7,534 nt of DNA, from the NCBI GenBank assembly GCA_023386115.1, contig JAEWKL010000584.1:1-7534 (forward strand), written 5' to 3'. Of this stretch, positions 1 through 5,677 are shown piece by piece (position 1 is the stretch's first letter; each line of letters begins with the position of its first letter). The translations under genes were made by a program, and so were the position numbers. The DNA comes from Pseudomonadota bacterium (GTDB taxonomy: Bacteria > Pseudomonadota > Alphaproteobacteria > Rhizobiales > Beijerinckiaceae). Below the pieces are notes generated by a model. The model saw only the letters and a list, made by a program, of their open reading frames with translations. It was not told the origin of the DNA and did not search any database.

Positions 1-2
1 CC

Positions 3-35
3 CCTGCCCTGCCCGCCCGAGACCCGGAGGCCTGA
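3..35 (+). other. possible 3' tail of an upstream gene
   Basis: The bases before flgD can be read as the end of another gene on the same strand. One frame is open from base 3 and ends in TGA at 33-35, giving a tail of PALPARDPEA. A second frame ends in TGA at 37-39, overlapping the flgD start as ATGA. Either would fit the tight packing of this operon, and nothing in so short a stretch decides between them. In related clusters the gene before flgD is often flbT or a hook-length gene (fliK type), but that is context only. Confidence 0.2.
26..30 (+). promoter_or_regulatory. ribosome binding site of flgD
   Basis: GGAGG lies five bases before the ATG at 36. It is a strong Shine-Dalgarno match at good spacing and fixes the flgD start. 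Confidence 0.7.
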
Positions 36-455
36 ATGACCGTCGACAGCACCACCGGCGCCACCGCCGCCACGGGCACATCCGCGACCGCCGCCGCCGC
101 CAAGGCCGGCAGCTCGTTCGCCGCCAAGCTGAACTCGGACACCTTCCTGACGCTGCTGATGGCGCAGCTCAAGAACCAGGACCCGACGAAGCCGATGGAC
201 TCGACCGAGTATGTCGGCCAGCTCGCCACCTTCTCGCAGGTCGAGCAGGCGACGAAGACCAACACGAAGCTCGATTCGCTGCTCGCCTCGAGCTTCCTCG
301 ACCAGGCCGACACGGTGATCGGCCGCACCCTGACCTCGGCGGACGGCACCATGACCGGTACCGTCCAGTCCGTGCGGGTGACGAGCGACGGGGCGCTGGC
401 GCGCCTGACCAGCGGCCAGGACGTGCTGCTGACCTCCGGCGTCGTGATACAATAG
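36..455 (+). CDS. flgD: flagellar hook-capping protein FlgD (short form)
   Basis: FlgD sits at the tip of the growing hook and directs polymerisation of the hook protein FlgE; it is exported and later replaced. The 139-residue product has an Ala/Thr/Ser-rich flexible start (1-30). The family's hallmark segment follows at about 35-71 (DTFLTLLMAQLKNQDP, then the PMDSTEYVGQLATFSQVEQ stretch). A Gly/Val-rich beta segment at 94-139 resembles the Tudor/SH3-like part of FlgD. Enterobacterial FlgD is about 230 residues, so the inserted fibronectin-like domain of the C-terminal half appears absent; short FlgD proteins are known in alphaproteobacteria. The ATG at 36 has a GGAGG five bases upstream. The stop TAG at 453-455 is 21 bases before fliQ, so the two are probably co-transcribed. 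Confidence 0.93.
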   Translation: MTVDSTTGATAATGTSATAAAAKAGSSFAAKLNSDTFLTLLMAQLKNQDPTKPMDSTEYVGQLATFSQVEQATKTNTKLDSLLASSFLDQADTVIGRTLTSADGTMTGTVQSVRVTSDGALARLTSGQDVLLTSGVVIQ

Positions 456-476
456 GCCGGCATCCCGGAGATCACC

Positions 477-743
477 ATGAACGAGGTCGACGCCCTCGAA
501 CTCGTCCGCACCGCGATCTGGACCGTGATCATCGCCGCGGGCCCGGCGGTCGGCGCCGCGATGCTGGTCGGCATCGCGGTGGCGCTTTTGCAGGCGCTCA
601 CCCAGATCCAGGAGGTCACCCTGACCTTCGTGCCGAAGATCGTGGTGATCCTGCTCGTCCTCCTCGTGACCGGCACCTTCATCGGCGGGCAGATCCACGC
701 TTTCGCGGAGGCCGCCTACGGGCGGATCGCGACCGGGTTCTGA
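477..743 (+). CDS. fliQ: flagellar export gate protein FliQ
   Basis: FliQ is a small inner-membrane subunit of the flagellar type III export gate, where it packs with FliP and FliR into a helical, pore-forming assembly. The 88-residue product is the usual length. It has two hydrophobic helices, about 12-37 and 50-75. Between and within them is the family signature: a Pro-Ala-Val-Gly segment, then LLQALTQIQEVTLTFVPK at about 37-54. A GGAG at 467-470 precedes the ATG by six bases. The gene is followed by a 73-base gap before flhA in which I see no convincing promoter. The injectisome homologue (SctS type) is the main alternative, but the surrounding flgD, flhA and rod-binding genes make this the flagellar copy. 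Confidence 0.96.
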   Translation: MNEVDALELVRTAIWTVIIAAGPAVGAAMLVGIAVALLQALTQIQEVTLTFVPKIVVILLVLLVTGTFIGGQIHAFAEAAYGRIATGF

Positions 744-800
744 GGCCCCCAACCCCCGCGCAAGCTAGCCGTGGCACACCCGTCCCCGAAAATCCTTCGC

Positions 801-805
801 GGAGG
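801..805 (+). promoter_or_regulatory. ribosome binding site of flhA
   Basis: GGAGG lies 11 bases before the ATG at 817. The spacing is slightly long but usable. It supports this start over the open frames that begin further upstream in other reading frames. Confidence 0.5.
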
Positions 806-816
806 GTGGTGGGATC

Positions 817-2904
817 ATGGCGGTGGGCGCGGCGCTGGCAGTCGAGCGCAAGTCGCGGCGGGATTTCGGCTTCGCGGCCGGCATCGTGGCGATCCTGGCG
901 GTGCTGTTCCTGCCGGTGCCGGCGGTGCTCATCGATGTCGGGCTCGCCTTCTCGATCGCCCTGTCGGTGCTGATCCTGATGGTGGCGCTCTGGATCCAGA
1001 AGCCGCTCGAATTCTCGTCCTTCCCGACCGTGCTGCTGATCGCCACGCTCCTGCGGCTGGCGCTCGGCATCGCCACGACGCGGCTGATCCTGGCCAACGG
1101 CCAGAAGGGCGTGGACGCCGCCGGCCACGTCATCCAGGGCTTCTCGCAGTTCGTGATGAGCGGCGACTTCGTGATCGGGATCGTGGTGTTCCTGATCCTG
1201 ATCACGGTCAACTTCCTGGTCATCACCAAGGGCGCGACCCGCATCGCCGAGGTCGGCGCCCGCTTCACCCTCGACGCGATCCCCGGCAAGCAGATGGCGA
1301 TCGACGCCGATCTCAATGCCGGGCTGATCGACGACAAGGAGGCGCAACGCCGGCGCCGGGAGCTGGAGGAGGAGAGCGCCTTCTTCGGCTCGATGGACGG
1401 CGCCTCGAAATTCGTCCGCGGCGAGGCGGTGGCCTCGCTCATCATCATCGCGGTCAACGTCTTCGGCGGCATCATCATCGGGACGACGCGGCACGGCCTG
1501 CCGCTCGGCACCGCGGCCGACATCTTCACCAAGCTCTCGGTCGGCGACGGCCTGGTCTCGCAGATCCCGGCCCTGATCGTCTCCCTCGCCGCCGGCCTCC
1601 TCGTCTCGAAGGGCGGCACGCGGGGCACCGCCGAGCAGGCGGTGATCGGCCAGCTCGGCGCCTATCCGCGGGCGCTCCTCGTCGCGGCGGCCATGATGGG
1701 CGTGTTCGCGCTCGTGCCGGGCCTGCCCTTCCTGCCCTTCACGGCCTTGAGCGGCCTCCTGTTCTTCGTCGCGCGCACGATCCCGAAGCGCCTCCAGGCC
1801 CAGGCGGCCGCCGCGGAGGCCAAGGCCAAGGCCGAGGAAGCGGTGAAGCAGGCCGAGGCGAAGGAGAAGGATTCGGTCAAGGACTCGCTCAAGACGCCGG
1901 AGATCGAGCTGAGCCTCGGCCGCCAGGCCGCCTCGCAGATCCAGGCGAGCCAAGCCGAGCTGACCCACCGCGTCGCCAAGATGCGGCGCAAGTTCGCCCG
2001 CCAATACGGCTTCGTCGTGCCGGACATCAAGGTCACCGACAACCTCGCCCTGCCGCCGAAGAGCTACCAGATCCTGATCCACGGCACCGTGGCGGCCGCC
2101 CAGGAGATCCGCCCCGGCGAGATGCTGGTGGTGGTCGGCGACGGGCCGAAGCCCGACGTGCCGAGCGACGAGGTGCGCGAGCCCGCCTTCGGCCTGAAGG
2201 CGCTCTGGGTGATGGATTCCTATGCCGGCGAGGTTCGCCGCGGCGGCTTCGAGCCGATCGACGGCGCCTCGGTGCTGCTCACCCACCTCTCCGAGGTGAT
2301 CCGCAACAACCTGCCGCAATTCCTCTCCTACAAGGACATGCGCGGCCTGCTCGACCGGCTCGACCCCGAATACAAGCGCCTCCTCGACGAGATCTGCCCG
2401 TCGCAGATCTCCTATTCCGGCCTCCAGGCGGTGCTGAAGCTGCTGCTCGCCGAGCGGGTCTCGATCCGCAACCTGCACCTGATCCTGGAGGCGGTGGCCG
2501 AGATCACCCCGCATGCGCGCCGGGCCGAGCAGATCGCCGAGCACGTGCGGATGCGCATGGCGCAGCAGATCTGCGGCGACCTCGCCGAGAACGGCGTGCT
2601 GAACGTGCTGCGCTTGGGGGCGAGCTGGGACCTGTCGTTCCACCAGAGCCTGAAGCGCGACGCCAAGGGCGAGGTGGTGGAGTTCGATATCGACCCGCGC
2701 CTCGTCGAGCAGTTCGGCGCCGAGGCCTCGGAGGCGATCCGCTCCCGGATGCGGGAGGTGCACGGCTTCGCCCTCGTCACCGCGCCGGACGCCCGGCCCT
2801 ATGTGCGGATGATCGTCGAGCGGATTTTCCCGACCCTGCCGGTGCTCTCGCATCTCGAGATCGCCCGTGGCGTCGAGATCAAGTCCCTGGGCACCATCTC
2901 GTGA
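817..2904 (+). CDS. flhA: flagellar export gate protein FlhA
   Basis: FlhA is the large inner-membrane subunit of the flagellar type III export gate. Its membrane part uses proton-motive force, and its cytoplasmic ring docks chaperone-substrate complexes. The product has 695 residues, the usual family length. About eight hydrophobic segments lie within residues 18-325. The FHIPEP family signature is at about 139-166 (ITKGATRIAEVGARF, then DAIPGKQMAIDADLNAG). A charged Ala/Glu/Lys-rich linker follows at about 327-360, then the cytoplasmic domain to the end, including well-conserved PPKSYQI and ISYSGLQAVLKLLL. All parts are present with no frameshift. The TGA at 2902-2904 overlaps the GTG start of fliR. 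The injectisome paralogue SctV is the alternative, but the neighbours are flagellar. Confidence 0.97.
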   Translation: MAVGAALAVERKSRRDFGFAAGIVAILAVLFLPVPAVLIDVGLAFSIALSVLILMVALWIQKPLEFSSFPTVLLIATLLRLALGIATTRLILANGQKGVDAAGHVIQGFSQFVMSGDFVIGIVVFLILITVNFLVITKGATRIAEVGARFTLDAIPGKQMAIDADLNAGLIDDKEAQRRRRELEEESAFFGSMDGASKFVRGEAVASLIIIAVNVFGGIIIGTTRHGLPLGTAADIFTKLSVGDGLVSQIPALIVSLAAGLLVSKGGTRGTAEQAVIGQLGAYPRALLVAAAMMGVFALVPGLPFLPFTALSGLLFFVARTIPKRLQAQAAAAEAKAKAEEAVKQAEAKEKDSVKDSLKTPEIELSLGRQAASQIQASQAELTHRVAKMRRKFARQYGFVVPDIKVTDNLALPPKSYQILIHGTVAAAQEIRPGEMLVVVGDGPKPDVPSDEVREPAFGLKALWVMDSYAGEVRRGGFEPIDGASVLLTHLSEVIRNNLPQFLSYKDMRGLLDRLDPEYKRLLDEICPSQISYSGLQAVLKLLLAERVSIRNLHLILEAVAEITPHARRAEQIAEHVRMRMAQQICGDLAENGVLNVLRLGASWDLSFHQSLKRDAKGEVVEFDIDPRLVEQFGAEASEAIRSRMREVHGFALVTAPDARPYVRMIVERIFPTLPVLSHLEIARGVEIKSLGTIS

Positions 2905-3656
2905 CGGGATTGGGTCCCGACAGCTTCCTCGCCGTCTTCCTGATCTTCTGCCGGGTCGGCGGCTGCCTGCTCGTCGTGCCGGGCTTCTCCAGCCCGCGGG
3001 TGCCGCAGCAGGTGCGGCTCCTCATCGCCGGGGCCGTCTCGCTGGCCATCGCCCCCCTGATCGTGCCGCAATTCGAGCCGCGGCTCTCCGGCCAGGAACC
3101 GATGCAGACGCTGGCCTGGATCGTTACCGAGACCTTGACCGGGCTGATGATCGGCTTTCTCGGCCGGGTCTTCATCCTGGTGCTCGAGACGGTGATGAAC
3201 GCGGCCTCGACCATGGTGGGATTCGGCGGCATGCCGGGCTCGCCGGTCGAGGGCATCGATCCGGTGCCGGCGGTGGAGGGGCTGATCCTGCTCACCGCGA
3301 CCGCGCTCCTCTTCGCCGCCGACCTGCACTGGGAGCTGTTTCGCGGCCTCGTCGAATCCTACGCCCGCATCCCGCCCGGCGAGGGGCTCGGCAGCCAGCT
3401 GATGCTGACGCGGATCGTCGACCAGGTCGCGGGCGCCTTCATGTTGGGCCTGCGCATCGTCGCGCCATTCATCATCTACGCCATCATGGTCAACCTGGCG
3501 GCGGGCTTCGTGAACAAGCTCACGCCGACGATTCCCGTCTACTTCGTCGCCACGCCGTTCGTGATGTTCGGCGGTCTCCTCATGCTCTACTATCTCGCGG
3601 GCGAGTTCATGACGCAGTTCCTCCTCGGCTACGCGGCCTGGCTGCAGCGCGGCTGA
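2901..3656 (+). CDS. fliR: flagellar export gate protein FliR
   Basis: FliR joins FliP and FliQ in the export gate and contacts FlhB; in the membrane it behaves like a FliP-FliQ fusion in fold. The product has 251 residues, within the normal range. It has several strongly hydrophobic stretches (about 8-28, 40-56, 70-100, 124-141, 176-204, 212-240). Family-typical segments include FLIFCRVGG near the start, PVEGIDPVP at about 115-123, VNLAAGF at 197-203 and PVYFVATPF at 212-220. The chosen start is GTG at 2901, which overlaps the flhA stop as GTGA. No ATG is available near the expected N-terminus and no clear Shine-Dalgarno is seen, so expression probably depends on coupling to flhA. The frame stays open far upstream inside flhA (from 771), but that extension is only a frame shadow. 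Confidence 0.94.
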   Translation: MTGLGPDSFLAVFLIFCRVGGCLLVVPGFSSPRVPQQVRLLIAGAVSLAIAPLIVPQFEPRLSGQEPMQTLAWIVTETLTGLMIGFLGRVFILVLETVMNAASTMVGFGGMPGSPVEGIDPVPAVEGLILLTATALLFAADLHWELFRGLVESYARIPPGEGLGSQLMLTRIVDQVAGAFMLGLRIVAPFIIYAIMVNLAAGFVNKLTPTIPVYFVATPFVMFGGLLMLYYLAGEFMTQFLLGYAAWLQRG

Positions 3657-4081
3657 TGGCGACGACCGGCGACCGGCTGAAGCGCGCGCAGCGCCTCGTC
3701 ACCGTGCAGGAGCAGATGCGCAAGGCGGCGGAGATCGCGCTCGCCGCCACCCGCGAGCGCGCCGCCGAGGTCGAGGCCGACCGGGCCCGGCTGCTCGCGG
3801 CTCTGGCCTGCTCCGATCACGGCCCGATGCTGCTCGAGGCCACGGCGAAGCGCCTGCGCGGGCTCGCCACGCAGGCGACCGCCATCGAGGCGGAGGCCAC
3901 TGCCCTGGCCGAGGCCGTGCGGGAGCGGGGCCTCGGCCAGAAGCGCGCCGAGGCGCTTGCCGAGCGCCGGGCCGAGGATCACCGCCGCGAGGCGGACAAG
4001 CGCGACGACCTCGAACGGCTTGACGGACTGGCGGCCAGGCTCCCGGGCCGTCGCGGAGGTCCCGACGCAAGCCTCCCGTAA
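3656..4081 (+). CDS. FliJ-like coiled-coil protein of the flagellar operon
   Basis: The 141-residue product is almost wholly alpha-helical by composition (Ala, Glu, Arg, Leu), with no membrane segment or signal peptide. Two long helices, about 5-52 and 57-128, are separated by a break around CSDHGPM (52-58), suggesting an antiparallel coiled-coil hairpin. Size, charge pattern and location right after fliR resemble FliJ, the soluble export factor that links the FliI ATPase to FlhA. I see no diagnostic motif, so FliJ-like is an inference from shape and context. The ATG at 3656 overlaps the fliR stop by one base (TGATG), and no Shine-Dalgarno is evident, so coupling is likely. The C-terminus is Gly/Pro/Arg-rich and probably disordered. 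It could instead be an export chaperone or an uncharacterised order-specific flagellar protein. Confidence 0.7.
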   Translation: MATTGDRLKRAQRLVTVQEQMRKAAEIALAATRERAAEVEADRARLLAALACSDHGPMLLEATAKRLRGLATQATAIEAEATALAEAVRERGLGQKRAEALAERRAEDHRREADKRDDLERLDGLAARLPGRRGGPDASLP

Positions 4082-4091
4082 GCCAGGGCCG

Positions 4092-4106
4092 CTAAGACCT
4101 CGTTCA
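4092..4106 (+). promoter_or_regulatory. weak CtrA-box-like sequence
   Basis: In the 52-base gap before the rod-binding gene, CTAA, seven bases, then TTCA resembles the palindromic TTAA-N7-TTAA box of the cell-cycle regulator CtrA, which controls flagellar genes in many alphaproteobacteria. Two of the eight defining bases differ. This is a tentative call from pattern and context; chance is a real alternative. Confidence 0.15.
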
Positions 4107-4133
4107 CCAGACCATCCGGACCTGTAAGCCCCG

Positions 4134-4607
4134 ATGAGCATCACACCGCCCTCCGACATCGTGCTCGACGTGGCCCGGGCCGCCGATCCGTCGCGCTACC
4201 AGGAGGCCGCCGCCAAGCTGTCGCAGCCGGGCAGCGCCGGTGCGACCGCCTTCGCGGATGCGGCGCGCGACGTCGGGCTGTCGACCCACATGCCGCTCGA
4301 TGCCCGCGGCACGCTCCTCACCCTGCAGAACCAGACCGCGATGACCGGCGCCGGCAGCGACCCGTACAAGAAGTTCGAGGGGCTGGTGCTGCAGCAATTC
4401 GTCGAGGCGATGATGCCGGAGAAGTCGGAGACCGTGTACGGCAAGGGCAATGCCGGCGGCATCTGGAAGTCGATGCTGGCCGAGCAGATCGGCACCCAGA
4501 TCGCCAAGGCCGGCGGCATCGGCATCGCCAAGATGCTGAATGCCGCCCATCCGGCCGTCCCTGCCGCCGCGCCGGCGGATGGTGCCAACCCCGCGGCCAA
4601 GGTGTGA
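4134..4607 (+). CDS. flagellar rod-binding protein (FlgJ N-terminal / CheL type)
   Basis: Proteins with this domain act in the periplasm as a scaffold or cap for assembly of the flagellar rod. The 157-residue product has a variable N-terminal half. Residues about 78-135 carry the rod-binding domain: YKKFEGLVLQQFVEAMMP, a Gly-rich turn with KGNAGGIWKSMLAEQIG, and the ending AKAGGIGIAK. The tail is Ala/Pro-rich. The C-terminal muramidase domain of enterobacterial FlgJ is absent, as is usual in alphaproteobacteria, where a separate lytic enzyme opens the peptidoglycan and such short proteins have been called CheL. The start is ATG at 4134. No good Shine-Dalgarno precedes it (best is CCGGA about 13 bases upstream). 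The stop overlaps the next gene's GTG as GTGA. Confidence 0.88.
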   Translation: MSITPPSDIVLDVARAADPSRYQEAAAKLSQPGSAGATAFADAARDVGLSTHMPLDARGTLLTLQNQTAMTGAGSDPYKKFEGLVLQQFVEAMMPEKSETVYGKGNAGGIWKSMLAEQIGTQIAKAGGIGIAKMLNAAHPAVPAAAPADGANPAAKV

Positions 4608-4948
4608 CCGCCATGCTGCTCGCGAGCATCAAGCGGCTGGAAGCCGTGGTCGAGGAGGAGACCGAGGCCCTGGAGGCGCACGCGCCCGCCGACCTCGACA
4701 GTCTCACCCGCCGCAAGAGCCAGGGGCTCCTCGAGCTCACCCGCCTCACCCGCGGCCTCGACCTCGCCGAGCTCGACGCCACCGCGGCGATCCACCTCGC
4801 GCGCCTGCGCGACAAGCTCGCCCGCAACCAGCAGGTCGTCGCCCTGCACCTGCGGGCGCTGGAGGAGATCGACGACACCCTGGCGCAGGTGGCGCTCGCC
4901 GCGGAATCCGACGGCACCTACTCGGCGCGGACGAGCCCCCGGTCATGA
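4604..4948 (+). CDS. FlgN-like flagellar export chaperone
   Basis: FlgN proteins are small helical cytosolic chaperones that hold hook-filament junction proteins (FlgK, FlgL) and deliver them to FlhA. This 114-residue product fits in size and pattern: a helix beginning SIKRLEAVVEEETEAL at about 8-23, then SLTRRKSQGLLELTRL at about 33-48, and a second long helix LARLRDKLARNQQVVALHLR at about 65-84. Its end, SDGTYS, also recalls FlgN relatives. The first possible start is GTG at 4604, overlapping the preceding stop. An in-frame ATG at 4613 has AAGG ten bases upstream and may be the real start, shortening the protein by three residues. The stop overlaps the next gene as ATGA. FlgN is a similarity and context call made without a search; a general flagellar helical protein is the alternative. 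Confidence 0.75.
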   Translation: MTAMLLASIKRLEAVVEEETEALEAHAPADLDSLTRRKSQGLLELTRLTRGLDLAELDATAAIHLARLRDKLARNQQVVALHLRALEEIDDTLAQVALAAESDGTYSARTSPRS

Positions 4949-5391
4949 AGATCCTGATCACCGGCCTGTGGATCTGCGCCGTCACCATCGCCTCCTGCTA
5001 CGCTGCGGTGACCTTCGGCGGCGGCCTCTTCTCCAAGAAGACAGAGCCGTACCTGGAAGGCTTGCAGTACCAGAAGCTCGCGCCGATCAACATCCCGATG
5101 ATCGCCGACGGGAAGGTCCAGGGCTACGTCATCGCCGTGCTGGTCTTCACCGCCGACGCCAAGCTGATGCACACCCTGCCGGTGCCGCCCAATGCGTTCG
5201 TTGTCGACGAGGCCTTCCGCCAGATCTATGGCGACCCGGCGCTCGATTTCCGCAAGCTGGCGAAATACGACATCACCAAGCGGCTCACCGAGGTGCGGGC
5301 GAAGGTGAACGAGCGTCTGGGCGGCGACGTCGTCAAGGACGTGCTGGTGGACGAGATCAACTTCGTGGCGAAGCGGGAAGTGCGGTCGTAA
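4945..5391 (+). CDS. single-span FliL-like membrane protein, uncharacterised
   Basis: The 148-residue product starts with one hydrophobic segment (about 3-26). A mostly polar domain follows that is probably periplasmic. The order of elements in that domain recalls FliL, which surrounds the motor stator: beta strands at about 46-71 (INIPMIADGKVQGYVIAVLV), a Pro-Val-Pro-Pro turn at 79-82, a helix with VVDEAFRQIYGD at 86-97, then an amphipathic helix with TKRLTEVRAKVNERLGG and a final strand VKDVLVDEINFVAK at 130-143. No residue proves membership, so FliL-like is inference. IASC at 15-18 would also fit a lipobox, making a lipoprotein possible. The ATG at 4945 overlaps the previous stop (ATGA), and this is the last gene of the operon segment before a convergent transcription unit. 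Confidence 0.65.
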   Translation: MKILITGLWICAVTIASCYAAVTFGGGLFSKKTEPYLEGLQYQKLAPINIPMIADGKVQGYVIAVLVFTADAKLMHTLPVPPNAFVVDEAFRQIYGDPALDFRKLAKYDITKRLTEVRAKVNERLGGDVVKDVLVDEINFVAKREVRS

Positions 5392-5447
5392 CTCTATCGG
5401 TTAGAACAGTCCGAGCAGAACTTCCACATCATCAACATTCCACCCGA

Positions 5448-5478
5448 GTCATCCCGGGGCCGCGCAGCGGAACCCGGG
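5448..5478 (+). repeat. left hairpin unit of the doublet
   Basis: An outer stem CCCGGG (5453-5458) pairs with CCCGGG (5473-5478). An inner stem CCGC (5460-5463) pairs with GCGG (5467-5470) around a GCA loop. G5459 and AA 5471-5472 form an internal loop. The GTCAT at 5448-5452 is an unpaired conserved flank, as in REP-type units. Confidence 0.7.
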
Positions 5479-5554
5479 ATCCAGACACCTCGGATGATTC
5501 AAGGAAGCGGCTGCCAGCGTTCCGCTTGGTTCTCTTCCACCTGCGCTTCTGGGC

Positions 5555-5567
5555 GTGCCTTCGGCAC
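5555..5567. repeat. small hairpin beside the right unit
   Basis: GTGCC (5555-5559) and GGCAC (5563-5567) form a perfect 5-bp stem with a TTC loop. It ends exactly where the right hairpin unit begins at 5568, so it may be part of the same mobile or structural module. Confidence 0.45.
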
Positions 5568-5598
5568 TCCGGGCTCCGCTGCGCGGCCCCGGAATGAC
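5568..5598 (-). repeat. right hairpin unit of the doublet
   Basis: An outer stem TCCGGG (5568-5573) pairs with CCCGGA (5588-5593). An inner stem CCGC (5576-5579) pairs with GCGG (5583-5586) around a TGC loop. The conserved flank ATGAC is at 5594-5598. Compared with the left unit, the terminal pair of the outer stem is T-A instead of C-G: a paired change that keeps the fold. Confidence 0.7.
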
Positions 5599-5677
5599 GA
5601 GCAGGATGGCGCGGTTCTGTTGCTGCCAGCGATAGGGGCAGCCCCGAGGCCGCCAATAATCGCGCAGCAGCCCCTAC

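Larger units (their letters stand above)
5448..5598. repeat. REP-like inverted hairpin doublet between convergent genes
   Basis: Two copies of one GC-rich unit lie in opposite orientation at 5448-5478 and 5568-5598, 89 bases apart. Aligned after reverse complementing, 28 of 31 positions agree. Each copy also folds by itself into a 10-bp stem with a small internal loop and a three-base loop. This arrangement matches the REP doublets (REPIN/BIME-type) dispersed in many proteobacterial genomes; similar GC-rich elements are common in Hyphomicrobiales intergenic regions. Lying between the 3' ends of the flagellar operon and the protease gene, it may also act as a bidirectional transcription stop or an mRNA 3' stabiliser. 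There is no T-run, so it is not a classical intrinsic terminator. Elsewhere, 5392-5447 shows nothing recognisable, and 5599-5677 has only a short GGGGC/GCCCC palindrome at 5635-5645. Confidence 0.75.

Noticed and set aside
772..790. TGGCAC before flhA as a sigma-54 promoter
   Set aside because: The -24-like element is present, but at the required spacing the -12 region reads TCCCC rather than TTGC, so the motif is incomplete.
679..2853. 724-codon open frame on the - strand opposite flhA
   Set aside because: Its His/Arg/Asp-rich translation mirrors the codon pattern of flhA. The sense frame encodes a complete conserved FlhA, so this is an antisense shadow.
771..3656. One very long open frame on the + strand that ends with fliR
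   Set aside because: Only the part from 2901 resembles a protein (FliR). The rest is an Arg/Pro/Gly-rich frame shadow of flhA, kept open by high GC.
36..5391. A novel system hidden in the flagellar segment
   Set aside because: Gene content and order match known flagellar clusters of Hyphomicrobiales. Only the FliJ-like and FliL-like genes are poorly described, and both fit a flagellar role.
5635..5645. GGGGC/GCCCC palindrome as an intrinsic terminator of the protease gene
   Set aside because: The stem leaves a one-base loop, so only a shorter stem could form, and no T-run follows on either strand.
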